Assembly (NCBI GenBank): GCA_947359465.1
Contig: OX375873.1
Span: 43,682,437-43,746,436 of the forward strand
Direction: 5' to 3'
Length of the DNA stretch: 64,000 nt
Source of the DNA: Metellina segmentata
Taxonomy: Eukaryota; Arthropoda; Arachnida; Araneae; Tetragnathidae
Shown here piece by piece: positions 49,213-60,990 of the stretch. The notes under the pieces were generated by a model. It was not told the origin of the DNA. It saw only the letters and a list, made by a program, of their open reading frames with translations, and did no database searches. Numbering within the stretch: the first letter of the stretch is position 1; the number at the start of each line of letters is the position of its first letter. The position numbers were made by a program, and so were the translations under genes.

Positions 49213-49520
49213 TGGGGAGGTCGCGGTAACCCGGTTGGTAGAGTCACGGATTAGCAGCGGATTTTAGGGAATTCGAAACTCGATCCAACCGAAGACCATC
49301 GTTTACATGGGGGCTGGTGCACTTCAAAACTGTCTCAAATTGCTGGTGTGGTGTGGATGTTTGGAGAGTGGTATGTTAGCTTTTGTGTTGACCTAGTCAA
49401 CTGACCATGGATCAGAACAACGAGGTCTTGCCTTCGAATCTTTCTCTTCGGGATAGATCTCGGATTATCGCCACTAACCCGTTGTGTTGCCCCAGTGCGA
49501 TGCAAATTCAACTACCTATT
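49213..49520 (+). repeat. tRNA-derived SINE, family A, near full length
   Basis: The tRNA-like head runs GGTCGCGGTAACCCGGTTGG through a degenerate B box (GAAACTCGATCC). The body contains AAGACCATCGT, GGCTGGTGCACTT, GGTGTGG, GTTTGGAGAGTGG, TGTTGACCTAGTCA, GATAGATCTCGGATTATCGCC and the end CCGTTGTGTTGCCCCAGTGC. This is one of the best family A copies. Confidence 0.8.
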
Positions 49521-49634
49521 TAGCTGACATGCATGTGTGGTGGATTTTCTCTTATCTTAATTATTGTAAATCGCACAAATTTCGATTCATTCAGGACAGG
49601 AAATTTAAATCCCTTTCCTCTTTGATACTACTTG

Positions 49635-49800
49635 ACGCTACCTTTTCACTAAGGTACTCCTGCAGGTTGTAGGTGGGCATGGTTTGGATTCCTGTAGCAC
49701 ACTGCGTCAGTAAGGCTTTCCTTGTTTGTGTATGTCTTATATGTCTTGTTTTTGGCACGAAAATATGGCCCTCTGTGCCATAAAATCCAACCACCCTATT
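49635..49800 (+). repeat. tRNA-derived SINE, family B
   Basis: B-box-like GGTTTGGATTCCTG is followed by CGTCAGTAAGGCTTTCCTTG, GTTTTTGGCACG and TGTGCCATAAAATCCAACCA. It lies 115 bp after a family A copy in the same orientation. Confidence 0.65.
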
Positions 49801-52800
49801 GATTTTACTACAGATCAATATCATGCCCTGACTCGTCAAACGACACGCAAGGCTTCGTTTAATTTGTCAGTCATGCTCTCAAAATGTAATTCTGGTCACA
49901 CAGTTTATGGAAAGTAGGGTTGAAGAACCGGTAATGATTTACCGGTAAAAACTGGTAAGAATTGCTCTACAGAGGCATCAAAACCGGTTGTCTTAGTTGT
50001 AATATTTTATCAATATTTTAGCTTACCATGTGTTTTTAAGATCAGACTTCAGGGATCAAGTTAGGCCCGGTGCACACATCCAGTTTTTCAACGTGCGGCA
50101 CCGCTGCGGCACCGAAGCCCAAGTATGCACACATAAGCGTGAAATGACGCACGCACTCATTTCGCGCCATTTGCGATAAATATTCTATCGAAGAAATCAA
50201 TTTTTTTCTCTTACTTGGTGTAAAAAAAGTATATTTTGAAACAAAATAGACGTTACTGGATACAACCATTTATTAATTATTATTTATATTCCATTTATTT
50301 AAAGAGAAATTTACTGAAGAGAGGTTTACACGATAAAGGAAATTTTTTCCGTTAATGTTCAGAATCATAAATGACCACTTTTGATTAAATGAGATATAAA
50401 CTGTATTTGAGGACTATTGCGTCAATATGTAACACAATTTTTTGTGAAGCTCTTGGGAAAGTATTAGTCCTGACCAAATGATCTAGATTAGCCAGAGCTG
50501 CTTTCAACAGACTGCAGTTTCGCTTTTAATCTGATTTTCCCTAACAGATCTTGTAAAAAGAAAGCATCATACATCGTCTACCGCATCCAAACTGAATCTC
50601 CCCATTCAATCTAAACACGCCAGGTAGACCGACCCCTGGAATTTCGATTATTACAACGCCACCCTATTCAAATCTCTGCACGAATTGAATTACTTTCCCC
50701 TCTGCCATGATGCATGGACACAGGAACCAGCCGAAATGAGTTTTTTATTCGAAACCGGAAGGGCGTTCCTGTGGGGGAACACACACAAAAAAACGAGATC
50801 GGTCCTCATACCCTCACCTTCCAGTCGTTGCATGGTTCACCCGTTAATAAGCAACGGTTACTCTTTGTGATCTTGAACGTGATGTCGACCACCTCCTCAG
50901 GCAAGTCTTCACGCCTTGTCTGATGGAATGGGACTGTTATTCACCGGGGTGATTTAGGGGCGGGGTAGCTAGCCTCCAACATCCCAGGAACTCCATAATC
51001 CTGAAAATCTGTTTGGAACACAGCCGACTGCAAATTCTACCACCGAATTACTACCGAAGAAAGGAGTAAAAAAATGGCGAGTTTTGAATTAAGCGGTTTT
51101 TGACCGTGAAAAATTGGCGCTTGAATAGAGAAAGGCGATCTCTTTTAAAACGTTTTTATTATTCGCTGTGAAAATTGCGAGCGGGGATGGTCAAGGATGA
51201 TCCGCGAGCGCATTGTTCGTGGGATGAGTTCTTCGCGAATTGAAAAATAAAAGAAATGTGAAATTTTTCACGCTTGTGAGCAATTTTAAACAATGGGTAT
51301 CATAATAAATTAAATATTATTTTTTGAAGGCATTTTTATCTTCAATAACCTTTTCTGGTGTCAAGAAACTCGGGAATTTGAAGAATTTTCCAGATTTTGT
51401 GGGAGATTCAAACTTTTATTCGTAAGGATTTTTGTCTCTAAAATAATCCCTCGGAAACCATTGGAAACTATCAAAATTAAAACTAATTTTAATTTTATTT
51501 CGTACATGCATACACCATTCATATATTTGTAGTACTATTACCGATTGGGTTTTTGACTCAATACGAATAATTATACACACGTTCTTGTTTAGTAGTATTA
51601 ATATTATTAATATATCATTATATTTTTTTAATGATATTGTAAAAGGTAGCTAGATGTTGTCAATTGCATTTATATCGCTCGGAATCACAATGAATAATTT
51701 TCGTTGAAAATACCGATACAATGTTAATGATAAATACTTTATCATTTTATTAAGCTAACCAAAAACGCTCTTTAAAATTAAATAAAAACTAAATTGCTTC
51801 GAGTTATGATCTCATATTCGTATTTAGATAAAAGATTTGGCTTCGATAATTTCCTGATAAAACTGAAGCTAAGTCATTTTCAAAATATTATACCTTCACG
51901 ACAAATTCACGTAAGGTAAAAACAAATTCATTTTGTTATTTTTAAGAGTAAAAAAGTGTGAAGACAGTCAAATGTGCTACAATTATTAATTGACTTCCCT
52001 ATATTTATCAATAATTGAAAATATGTTAGTTGTAATCTTTCTACGTATAAATATATTTTTGAATTAAAAAATGCTCTTGTTTACAATTTTTATTGTACAT
52101 GCTCTAGTTTTTCACTGTACATTTTTTTCTTCTCCGTCTTTGCTTTATAAATTCTTTTTCTTAAAAATAAGGGATTTGCTTTTAACAAACCGAATACGTC
52201 AAAAAAGAAAGAATTTTACTTATTTTCTAACTACACCAACAGATACTGCAATAATGCTGCAATGCCCGAATGCGAAAATTCTTCGCTGAGATACTTTTTA
52301 AATTAAACTAACTAATTAATTTAGTGTTGGTACGTACTATGCGTCATCAAAAACTTCAGGTAAGAAATATATAAAAATGTCATAGTATATTTAATTTATC
52401 GATGGTAAAACAGGTCTATGGCATCTGTGACCAGACGAAACGCCATACGTTCGTACCGAATAAAAATCCGTTCGTACTGACTTCGGAAAAAAGTTTTTCC
52501 CTTTTCTTCTTACAAGTTTATAATGATACATACAATGAAAAAAATTGTGCCTTTTGAATTTCAAAAGTGCTCCGCACATTTGGGAATGAAAAGTATTTGC
52601 ACATTTCTTGGGCCTCATCAGTCCCCGGAGCCATGACAGTGCCTTATATGACTAGATCTTGCACCATTATTGAACATGCAAATTCGTATGATTATCCAAT
52701 TATTTTGTCTCCACTGTTATACAGTTTAAGTGTTTTAATTTGCCTCTAAAAAATTTTTTCCAAATGTGTAGTGTGAAATTTGCCGTACAGAGAACTCGTA

Positions 52801-53206
52801 AAGGGCAATTTTTTTTCATGTTTCTGACCCTTTAATTTCTATAAATTCAGAAGACTTTAAAAGCTAAGAGATAATAGTTTAATTCTAACAGGGTAGTTAA
52901 AAACTATCAGTTCAAAAGTATTATTTCTCTTTCGACAATAAATTTGAGAAAGTGGCATAATGCCTAAGAAAAGTTTGACCTTAATTAATAGAACATTTTT
53001 CATTTCTTCAACCTCAAACCGATTTGGCTATAAAATTGTATCCAATCTGAACTTGAATCCATCCAGCCCAAAGTCTAAAATTAAATTATGTGTTTCGGTA
53101 GAAAATCCATTATTTTGCCTATACTCCTTCACCTCTGCACGACTCTGGTATAACAGCTAGAGTGTAAAAATTTTCATCGATAAACATGATATTCTGTATG
53201 TTTTAG

Positions 53207-53310
53207 GTGCTCAGGTATGTCTCATTGCCACTACAACTTGACAGAGGATCAACCTGAAAGGGAATGCAGATGCAAAGGCATCATCGTTCTTCGATACTCA
53301 TGTGTTGCAG
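53207..53310 (+). CDS. Exon 3 of SUEL-like lectin/CUB protein gene: C-terminal half of lectin-like module
   Basis: The acceptor is TGTATGTTTTAG ending at 53206 and the donor is GCAG before GTAAGC at 53311. In phase 2 the exon completes Arg87 and encodes residues 88-121, then leaves phase 1. It reads RCSGMSHCHYNLTEDQPERE followed by CRCKG and IIVLRYSC. The pattern Cys-x-Gly-x-x-x-Cys, a variable loop with Cys, then a hydrophobic strand ending in Tyr-Ser-Cys is the classical end of SUEL-type lectin domains (compare L-x-V-x-Y-x-C). There is one N-glycosylation sequon (NLT). Together with exon 2 this gives a complete module of roughly 95 residues, the usual size of the family. The domain boundary falls close to the exon 3/4 junction, consistent with modular exon shuffling. 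Confidence 0.77.
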
Positions 53311-54235
53311 GTAAGCCTCTTTCCGAATAATCTCAATCCACCTATCCATTTAACCCTGTAAGCAGAGATCGTTATACTAAAAACTTTTTAGGGTTGAAGA
53401 CCCCTTACTTGACTTAATATTGCTTATTTGCAAATTATAATACTTAAGTTTTTGTTAAGGATACTAAATCTGGTGTGTAGAAAGTGTCCACCACTTTCAG
53501 AAGCGGTGGCACCTCCGAAAGGGTTTATAGATATTTTTTCAAATATTTCTTCTGAAAATGTCAATCGGCTATATTAACATACCTGTAATTAAATGTGTTT
53601 GGTGTATAAACGTAATTCCTTGCGAATAATAGGGTTCAAATACACTAACAGGAACTTGTGTCTCTCTTTTTCATTTCACAATTAACTATTTTGCACAAGG
53701 CAAATGTATATAGCCATTGTTATATTTTGATTTAAGCATGTGGAAGTGCATGCTTACATTAAAGTATAGATCCGATAATTAGAGATAGAATTAACAACGG
53801 TGCAATAAAACACTACAAGAAAAAATAGAAGGGATATAAGGGTCCTTTCTCATAACTAAAACTATGCTTTTTAGGTAAATTGAATTTTCAACCATACAAA
53901 TTAATAGATTCGACGAAAGAGTACATAATTATTTTGTTAGATTTCCAATTCCCTTTTGAAAAATCTGTTCTGTATGTTTTAAATCAAATCATTATTTCAA
54001 TGAATTCGGTGTAAAAATAGTTAAAATCTTTTGAATGTGATGCTAGTTAAAACTTTCCATTGTTTTAACAAATTTATGCTTTTTTCAAATCATGTTATTC
54101 CGCCTTTTTCTTCACGTGGTTGGTTTACATTTGCTTGCAGTACCAAAATATAATTAAAAGGTTTGGTTTATCGCTCGCTGTATGTCACTTTGAGAAGGCT
54201 GATTAAGATCGGACAATGTTTAAAAAATGGTATGA

Positions 54236-54472
54236 TAGGTGTTTTAATTAACGTCGCACTGGAACAACACAATGGGCGACGGTGCGGTATCAAACCCTAA
54301 GGGATCCTAGCACAACACATGCAATTTTGAATCACGGTCAAATGACGAGGTTAAACCTGAGCTGGCACCCCACACCCTAAACTTCTACACCATACCAGAA
54401 TAAAGATATTCGAAGCCACGACAGATTTAATCTGCACCAGGCCGCGTGCACACGACGGTCTTTGGCTGGACC
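54236..54472 (-). repeat. SINE family A, 5'-truncated
   Basis: On the plus strand it reads TAATTAACGTCGCACTGGAA, TTTTGAATCACGGTCA, GACGAGG and GCACACGACGGTCTTTGG, the reverse of family A. The tRNA-like head is missing. Confidence 0.75.
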
Positions 54473-54476
54473 TTGG

Positions 54477-54825
54477 CAGTTAATTAAAGTCGCACTGGAG
54501 CAACACACAACTGGCTATTGATAAATATAGGGTTGGAAGGTTTTTTGTTAACGTCGCACTGGAGCAACACAATGGGCTATTGTCGACTGTCCAGGATCGA
54601 ACCCGAAGAGATAGATCCAAGGACGACATCACGTAATTTTGAGGTAACACCTGATCTGGCACCCCACTCTCCAAACTTCTACACCACGCCTATATTAGGA
54701 CATTTGAGGCCACGACATATTTAACGTGCACCAGCCTCTTTTGTACACGACGGTTTGGGGTTAGATTCAAACTCGCAACCCCCTGGTTGCCAATCCGTTA
54801 CTCTTCCAACCTGGCTATTAAAAGA
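54477..54825 (-). repeat. Two further SINE family A insertions (one 3' stub, one near full length)
   Basis: A stub at 54477-54530 (TTAAAGTCGCACTGGAGCAA) is followed by a longer copy from about 54546 to 54825 ending with the reversed head (TTGGGGTTAGATTCAAACTC, CAACCTGGCTA). Both have the orientation of the preceding copy. Confidence 0.75.
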
Positions 54826-55026
54826 ATCATATTATTAAAGTCAGAGCATTCACTTTCTGCCCATCAGATAAAATTGTATTACAAGTATGTTAAAGCTGGT
54901 TCTGAAAGTAACAAGTATGCCGAAGACGTCAAAGACAACTTAAAGATGCTTCAATCAAAGTCAAAGAAGACTTAAAATGAATTGCAAATTCCACACATTC
55001 ATCGAGAAAGAAATTGCTCGGTAATT

Positions 55027-55222
55027 TAACTATATTTGAGTGGTGTGGTAATTTGGAAAGTGGGGTGTCAACTCAGGTGTTGACCTCGTCATTTGATATT
55101 AGTTCAAATTACGAGATGTTGTCTTCGCTTCTTTAAAATAGAACATCTTGATAGATCCCGGACCGTCGCCAGTAGCACATGTTATGTTACCTCAATCCGA
55201 TACAAATTAAACTACCTACCTT
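55027..55222 (+). repeat. SINE family A 3' part
   Basis: GGTGTGGTAATTTGGAAAGT, TCAGGTGTTGACCTCGTCA, GATAGATCCCGGACCGTCGCC and AAACTACCTACC show the plus orientation; the 5' head is absent. Confidence 0.7.
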
Positions 55223-55284
55223 GAATCAAATCACAGGGCTTACAAGTTTAAAGTAGGGGGGGGGGTCATATTTTCTTCATCGGT

Positions 55285-55446
55285 TGGGATTTGTATTTTT
55301 AACTATCATGCGTGCTATCACGTGGAGACTTTTAGACACCGCATTTACAACATATACGGTACACGGTGGTCTTTGGATGGATCGATGATTGAGTTCGCAA
55401 CCCTCCAGTTACTAATCTGCGTCTCTACCTACCATGCTACCGCGCC
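55285..55446 (-). repeat. SINE family A 5' part
   Basis: GTACACGGTGGTCTTTGGAT, GAGTTCGCAACCCTCCAGTT and ACCATGCTACCGCGCCC form the reversed tRNA-like head and proximal body. Confidence 0.7.
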
Positions 55447-55924
55447 CTTGATCTATTGGTTGGAAGAATTCTGCTAAACAGTCTATTGACCAAGAAGGTT
55501 AAAACTTGTTAGAAGTCATGTAGGTTAAGAAATAATATATGTGTGAACCAGTTTGAGTAAGATGTGATTTGAACTCTTTGTGATATGTTCTGCTGTTGCA
55601 GTACTTCCCTTCAACACATATGAATAAATAACCAAATCTATTTGATGACAGATACGTAGGAAAGGTTCTATTGGTCAAGAAGGTCATAACTCTTTAGAAG
55701 TCATGCAGGTGACAGATATGCGTATTAACTTCTCAGAGTTATAGAAGTAAGCTCGAGGCGATGAAATGAGTTTAATGGGATGTTTTCTTTATCGTTGTAT
55801 GTAACCAAAAATAGCCTCTGCATATTAAAGGACAGTGCATTTTGTACTAGGACTAAATTTAATGTTCTTTAATACTACGTACTGCTGATAAATATCGGTA
55901 TCAAAGACCACTCTACTACGTTAG

Positions 55925-56090
55925 TGTTCTTGGAAAACCTCAATGGCTCAGTGATTTTGCCCACTGCGATTAGAACCCTGCGAGTTATAGGGTTCGATTC
56001 CACCCTGACGGTACTTCTATCTTCTGTGTCTGTATAATCCCACTCTCACGAGTTGGCAGTGGGGTCATGTGGTTTTTAATGAGTCTATTC
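55925..56090 (+). repeat. Different tRNA-derived SINE (family C)
   Basis: The head has A-box-like TGGCTCAGTGATTTTGCCC and a good B box in TAGGGTTCGATTCCACCCTG. The body differs from families A and B (ATAATCCCACTCTCACGAG). It does not fold into a convincing tRNA cloverleaf, so a SINE is the better reading. Confidence 0.55.
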
Positions 56091-56284
56091 TTTAAATTAG
56101 AAGATTGAAACAAAAACAAAATGCTTCCTTGACTGGTGTTCTCATCGCCTATTCTGGCTCTAACTTTAACGTTCAATGCCAAAAAAGATAACAGTGACAA
56201 CGAGTTGACGAAGGGAAAACCATCAGCCGTCATCGCTGTACATGTTTTTGCCTACCGCAGTCGACGAGCTCTCACACCTTTTCA

Positions 56285-56582
56285 AAGGGCCGCGGTAGCC
56301 CGGTTGGAAGGGTTACGGATTAGAAACCGGAGGGTTGTGAATTTGATTCCAATCAAAGACCGTCGTGTACCAATGGAGGCCTTTGCGCGTTAAATGCGTA
56401 GTGGCCTCACATGTCCTCACGCTGGCGTGCTACGGGAGTTTGGAGAGGGCCAGCTCAGGCGTTGCTTCGTCATCTGACCGTGGTTCAAAATTACCTGCTG
56501 TTGTCCTCAATTTTTCCCTTGGGAATTGATCCCGGACTATCGTTAATAACCCGTTGTGTTCCTCCAGTACGAAGAAATAACG
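56285..56582 (+). repeat. tRNA-derived SINE, family A, near full length
   Basis: It starts GGCCGCGGTAGCCCGGTTGG and continues with GAATTTGATTCCAA as B box, AAAGACCGTCGTGTAC, GTGGCCTCACATGTCCTCAC, GTTTGGAGAGGGCCAGCTCA, TGACCGTGGTTCAAAATTAC and GATCCCGGACTATCG. The 3' end is directly followed by a family B piece. Confidence 0.8.
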
Positions 56583-56629
56583 AAATTCCTCACACCTTTA
56601 CAAAAATCGACCGAATCCAAGGTCGACTG

Positions 56630-56745
56630 TCTTCTTGTCGAGGCCTCGCTGTAAAACTTTCCTTGTATGTGTTTATCTGACGTTTTCGGCCCAGCTTGAA
56701 CAAATATGACACTTGTGTCATGAAACCCAACCCATCCTCCAAGCT
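56630..56745 (+). repeat. SINE family B tail
   Basis: CTGTAAAACTTTCCTTGTATG, TATCTGACGTTTTCGGCC, CAGCTTGAACAAATATGAC and GTGTCATGAAACCCAACCCA follow the usual order of family B. Confidence 0.65.
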
Positions 56746-57254
56746 CAAGAGGACTTTCGCGTTTCTTTCAGACGCACGTAGCACCTAATATACAATCACC
56801 CATCACATTCTGTGGGCGTAGATGAAAAACAGATTCCTCGCCGAGGTATCACCGCGTGCCTAATCGTGTTGTGAGCGGCCGATGTCAGATGGCCGATCAC
56901 CAGAATAAAAAGCAGCGGGGGTCGTGCTGAAAAGAGAACGGCCCTGAGTGTCGCGGCGGCAAGCCCTCGCTGGGTCACGCCCTTGTTCCCCAGCCGATAT
57001 GAAATGAATTTCGGTGGTGACCCCCGTGTTAAGTGCCCCCTCCAGTGTGCACTCCCCCGTGAAACCGAAAGTCAAACCCTCCTCAGACAGATGGGTGGTC
57101 TCCTTTTTTTATTTTTTGTTATTGATATTTTTAATCACGTGAAAGTACTCTGCGTTGATGCAATTATTTTTACTTCTTCCTTAGAAAAAAATTGGATTGA
57201 GCGGTATTTTTTTAATCATGCTTGTTTGCTGGACACTACAACAATGAGTGGACG

Positions 57255-57500
57255 GTAAAAATGGATTAATTTCTACATTATAGAGGCTTTGTTAGGAGTA
57301 AAACCATTTCGATTATCAATTATGGTATTTAATGGATTGGTTTGGTTTGTAACTCTACTGTAGATTTTTAGCACACGATGGATAATTAGACTCGAATTTA
57401 ATAGATGATAATATTTGCCGAAATTCCGAAAAAAAATGGATTGATTTGTGCACAATCAGGGCTTTGTTAGCAGTAAAGTAATTTCATTGTGAATTAAATG
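57255..57500 (+). repeat. Two diverged direct repeats, about 174-bp period
   Basis: AAAAATGGATT, then AGG(C/G)CTTTGTTAG(G/C)AGTAAA and ATTTC occur at about 57258 and 57432. Confidence 0.65.
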
Positions 57501-57644
57501 TATATAAATCTGGCATCGCATTTAATATACTGAAAATGTGTCGCTAAAGTCCGCAGCCTATTTGAAAATAAAGCATTGCAACCTTAGTGTTGTTTTATAA
57601 ATTCAAGTTGTTCTTAAATTAAATTCAGAAAATAGTTTAGTATG

Positions 57645-58130
57645 GTAGGTATTTTAATTAACGTCGTACTGGAGTAACACAACGTGCTATTGACGACGGT
57701 CCAGGATCAACCTACATGTATGGATACAGGGATGGACTTCCATATCATAGTGAACCCTTTCTGTTCACATTCACACTTTGAAAGCCTCATCGAAAATCAT
57801 TCGAATTCAGCTGAATTATTCTTAGACAATCTAAACGTTTTTCAGTACAAAATATCTCAAATCCAGAAGTAGTAAACAGGGCCGGACCGGGATGAATTCC
57901 CAAGGAAACGATCCGAGGACACCACGTAATTTTGAACCACGGTCAGATGACGAGGTATCTGGCACACCACTCTCCAAACTTCCACGCCACACCAACGTGA
58001 GGACTTTTGAGGCCACGCCAGATTTAAAGTGCACCAGCTCCCTTCGTACACGGCGGTCTGGTTGGATTCGAACTCGCAACCCTCCGGTAGCGAGTCCGTT
58101 ACATTTCCAACCGGGCTATCACCCCCATGG
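57645..58130 (-). repeat. SINE family A copy split by an insertion of about 175 bp
   Basis: The reversed SINE 3' end (TAATTAACGTCGTACTGGAG) runs to GGTCCAGGATCAA at about 57694-57706 and resumes at GGACCGGGATGAATTCCCAA near 57886, then continues to a well-preserved reversed head with GGTTGGATTCGAACTCGCAA. The two versions of GG(T/A)CC(A/G)GGAT(C/G)AA suggest a target duplication of about 13 bp. The inserted segment is not recognised. Confidence 0.7.
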
Positions 58131-58862
58131 TAGTGAAGGGGGCAGGGAAATCGCCACATGGCTACAGTTTCATTTCGACGGAACGAAAAGGGAGGATAAA
58201 GATATAAATTAGCTCTTTAACCAAAGCAGTGGGGTCCGCAGGGAGGCAGATGTGAACCCACCTCAGGGCGATCATTAATCCGTTACATAAAACTAGCTTT
58301 ACAAAACCCCGACTTGTCAAGAGGGGGCGCCCCCCAGTGGTTATAAAGTCACGAGGACTTCATTGAAGAAAGTTCCAACTGCGTACATCTGTGGTTTTGC
58401 TCATCGACCCCCTGAGCGTGTTTTTTAATCTGCGATTTTCAATGCTCCACTCAGACGTTAACAAAGTGGTATATCCACGCGTTGGGTTCATGAGGGGAGG
58501 ATAACGAGTCTTTCACGATTGTACCAGATGGTATCACAAACTCCGTATTAAAAAAAAGGCGGAGTTTCAAATGTTCGGTACGCGTGTTTCTTTGTATCAA
58601 TAATCCGAGATTAAATATTCTGACGCGCAAGGCCTCAAATGCCGTTTGAATATTTTACCCCGTTGTGATTTTTTCAATGTTATTTTTGAATTCGTGCGTT
58701 CCCCCTAGCAATGCAACCTATTTTAGCCCCTTTATGCAAAGGTGCATTTACAATACTGTACAATATTAATGAAATTGGGTGGTGATGGTGCTGCGGTAAT
58801 GTTTTGAATTTAAGTTTATTTAAAAATTCTAATTCGATCGCGTCCCATTTCGAAAAAATTAA

Positions 58863-59334
58863 CCCCTTGGATACATTTGACGACTGAGATTCGCCATGCT
58901 CTTGCTTTGCTTAAGTTACGGATGACGAGTCTTATTCGTCATTAAAACTAAAACACAATTTAAGCATGTACATTCTTGTTCATTGGAAGAGTGATTGGTG
59001 TTACGAGACTCTCCTTGAATCAAATTATTCAATCGTTCTCTACAAAAATACACTGTATTTAATCTGACCATACATAGAAATGTTTACACGGCTGCGTTAT
59101 CAGACAATCTTTTTTGGAATGAACGCGGAGATCAGAAGCTGTTCGATCTGTCTCATACTGTTGTCATTCTTATCAAACGAAATTATTCGAAAATATAAAA
59201 GTGACTAGCGTGCAAACGATGATACGAAATTATAAGAGCAATTAGTGTACAGACGATAATACGAAAATATAACAGCAACTAATGTGCAAACGATTATCCG
59301 AACAACTTTTTCAAATAAATCTGTACCCAAGGGG
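58863..59334. mobile_element. piggyBac-type MITE, copy 2
   Basis: TTAA at 58859-58862 and 59335-59338 flanks 472 bp. The ends CCCCTTGGATACATTTGACG and, reverse-complemented, CCCCTTGGGTACAGATTTAT share the first 13 bases except one. The interior matches copy 1 (38607-39079) almost throughout, including TGTTACGAGACTCTCCTTGA and the three 37-bp iterations. Two copies in one gene indicate a multi-copy family. Confidence 0.87.
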
Positions 59335-60543
59335 TTAATTTTTTAGAAGTATCTTTTATCCTAGCATAAATTTTCAAGTGATAGTACTAGCTTGGTGTAT
59401 ATTACGTCCTTTATAAATACATCCCTTTTTTTTTCAAAAATGCTTTACGAAGTATGGATTTCATGCTCCGAGCAAATTACTACTTTCATGAGAATAAATA
59501 AGGAAATTAAGTCCTAACATAATTATAATTCCTAACATAATTGTCGCGGGTAAATGTCTCTAAATACTTCTACTTTCATAACTCTATTGAATCATTATGA
59601 ATTTGTTGTATCTATTTTGAACATCTCCTGAACATCCTACAAGTTTGATCGTTAATGTAGGTAGATAGGTAATTGATTTCAGTCTGGCAACCCAACTTTT
59701 AATGAACTACCCATTTTTACGAACTTTTATCACTTTTTTGGGTGGCAGTGTGTGTAAAAAGTATCATCCTGACTGTACTTTTTAACAATCATTAAATAAA
59801 TGAAACATGTAAAGAAAACATGCACGTAAATTTTAAACGATAAAAACATTTTTAATGTAACATTGAAGGTTAGTCCGTTCTTGAAGAAATGGTATTGAAA
59901 TATCAATACAAAAAACATAATTCAAACCCAGGCAGCTTGTTTCTCATGCTCGGCTTTTCAACTTCAAAGTCGTCTAGCTTGACCGATTATTTCATGCTAG
60001 ACCACAGGGATTGTTGAAAGTGAACGCGGGGGAGTAAGGAGGGACGTACCACCTGTTTGGGAAACAAATACACGCGTCTGGCACGAGCCACAACAGCTGC
60101 CCCGGTGGAATCAGCCCCATTACCAATGAACATGATCCCGCTCTAGGGTTAGTTTCATCAAAGTCAGCTTTGAAACTAAATATAAATCAAGCCAGCCTCA
60201 GGTTTCAGTCTCGTGCAGCTGCATATATTTCACGTCAGTTGGCCGCCCAAAAATCCTAAAAACGTGGCATAAATTAAAACCGTACACTTCATATTAAATA
60301 TTTTTGATTTTCATTATGCTTGCTACAAAGAATAAGTTTCGGTGCCTGTAAATGGATACTGAATTTGCTGTGGACCCATATTTAAGTAAACTTTCAATTT
60401 TACAGATGTATTATTTTTTGCTATTCTTTTCATTTCCAAAATTATGAAAGTATTTTTAATCGAGTTTATCGTTATTCTTCACTGGCAGAGAACCCATACA
60501 AAAATGTAAGTAGACGTAGAGAGGGTCTATACTTCACGATCAT

Positions 60544-60990
60544 ACCATGAATATTTATCCGGTAAAGTAATCTTATGCAGCAAATTTCGGTCTTTCGATT
60601 GCATCATAAAACTTCTCGATCTCAGTGACACAACTTACACAGGGCCCTCGTTGTATCGACATAATCTAGATTACTTCTTTGACCGCATACTTGTTCATAA
60701 CAGAAAATATCTATATTTTCTGGAAGACAAAGAATAAATTAGACTATTACGAAAGTCTTGGAAAGTCTAGACGCTTTTCGTTCTTTTCATAACAAATTTG
60801 TTTCAAGATCTTACCATGAATATTTCTCCGGTGAAGTAATCTTAAGCAGCAAATTTCGGTCTTTCGATTGCATCATAAAACTTATAGCACTCAGTAACAC
60901 AACTTACACAGGGCCCTCGTTGTCTTTACACAGGGCCCTCGTTGTTGACGCTTTTCGCTCTTTTCATAACAAATTTGTACCCATCTAGCA
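60544..60990 (+). repeat. Local tandem duplication, second unit with internal deletion
   Basis: ACCATGAATATTT at 60544 recurs at 60813 (269 bp). The units share AGCAAATTTCGGTCTTTCGA, GCATCATAAAACTT and CACAACTTACACAGGGCCCT. GACGCTTTTCG and TCTTTTCATAACAAATTTG at 60770 recur at 60948, only 178 bp on, so about 90 bp is missing from unit 2. A secondary duplicate of ACACAGGGCCCTCGTTGT lies at about 60908 and 60928. Confidence 0.88.

Larger units (their letters stand above)
32207..53206 (+). other. Intron 2 of the lectin/CUB gene (21 kb)
   Basis: It begins GTAAAT and ends ATGTTTTAG. Transposons, repeats and SINEs are listed separately. In the remaining stretches (about 32215-33585, 35060-36600, 36835-38600, 39085-39715, 41030-42340, 43240-44865, 45680-46240, 46510-47195, 47720-48030, 48320-49210, 49810-53200) I see AT-rich sequence and short unmatched open frames only. 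The segment 50064-50160 starts TTAGGCCCGGTGCACACATC, which looks like a lone MITE end, but no partner end was found. Confidence 0.72.

Noticed and set aside
50064..50160. MITE starting TTAGGCCCGGTGCACACATC
   Set aside because: A single end resembling known MITE termini, with no inverted partner within about 1 kb on either side.
49213..58130. tRNA genes
   Set aside because: Several heads have A- and B-box-like motifs, but each is fused to a shared SINE body, is degenerate in the stems and lacks a terminator directly after the tRNA part.
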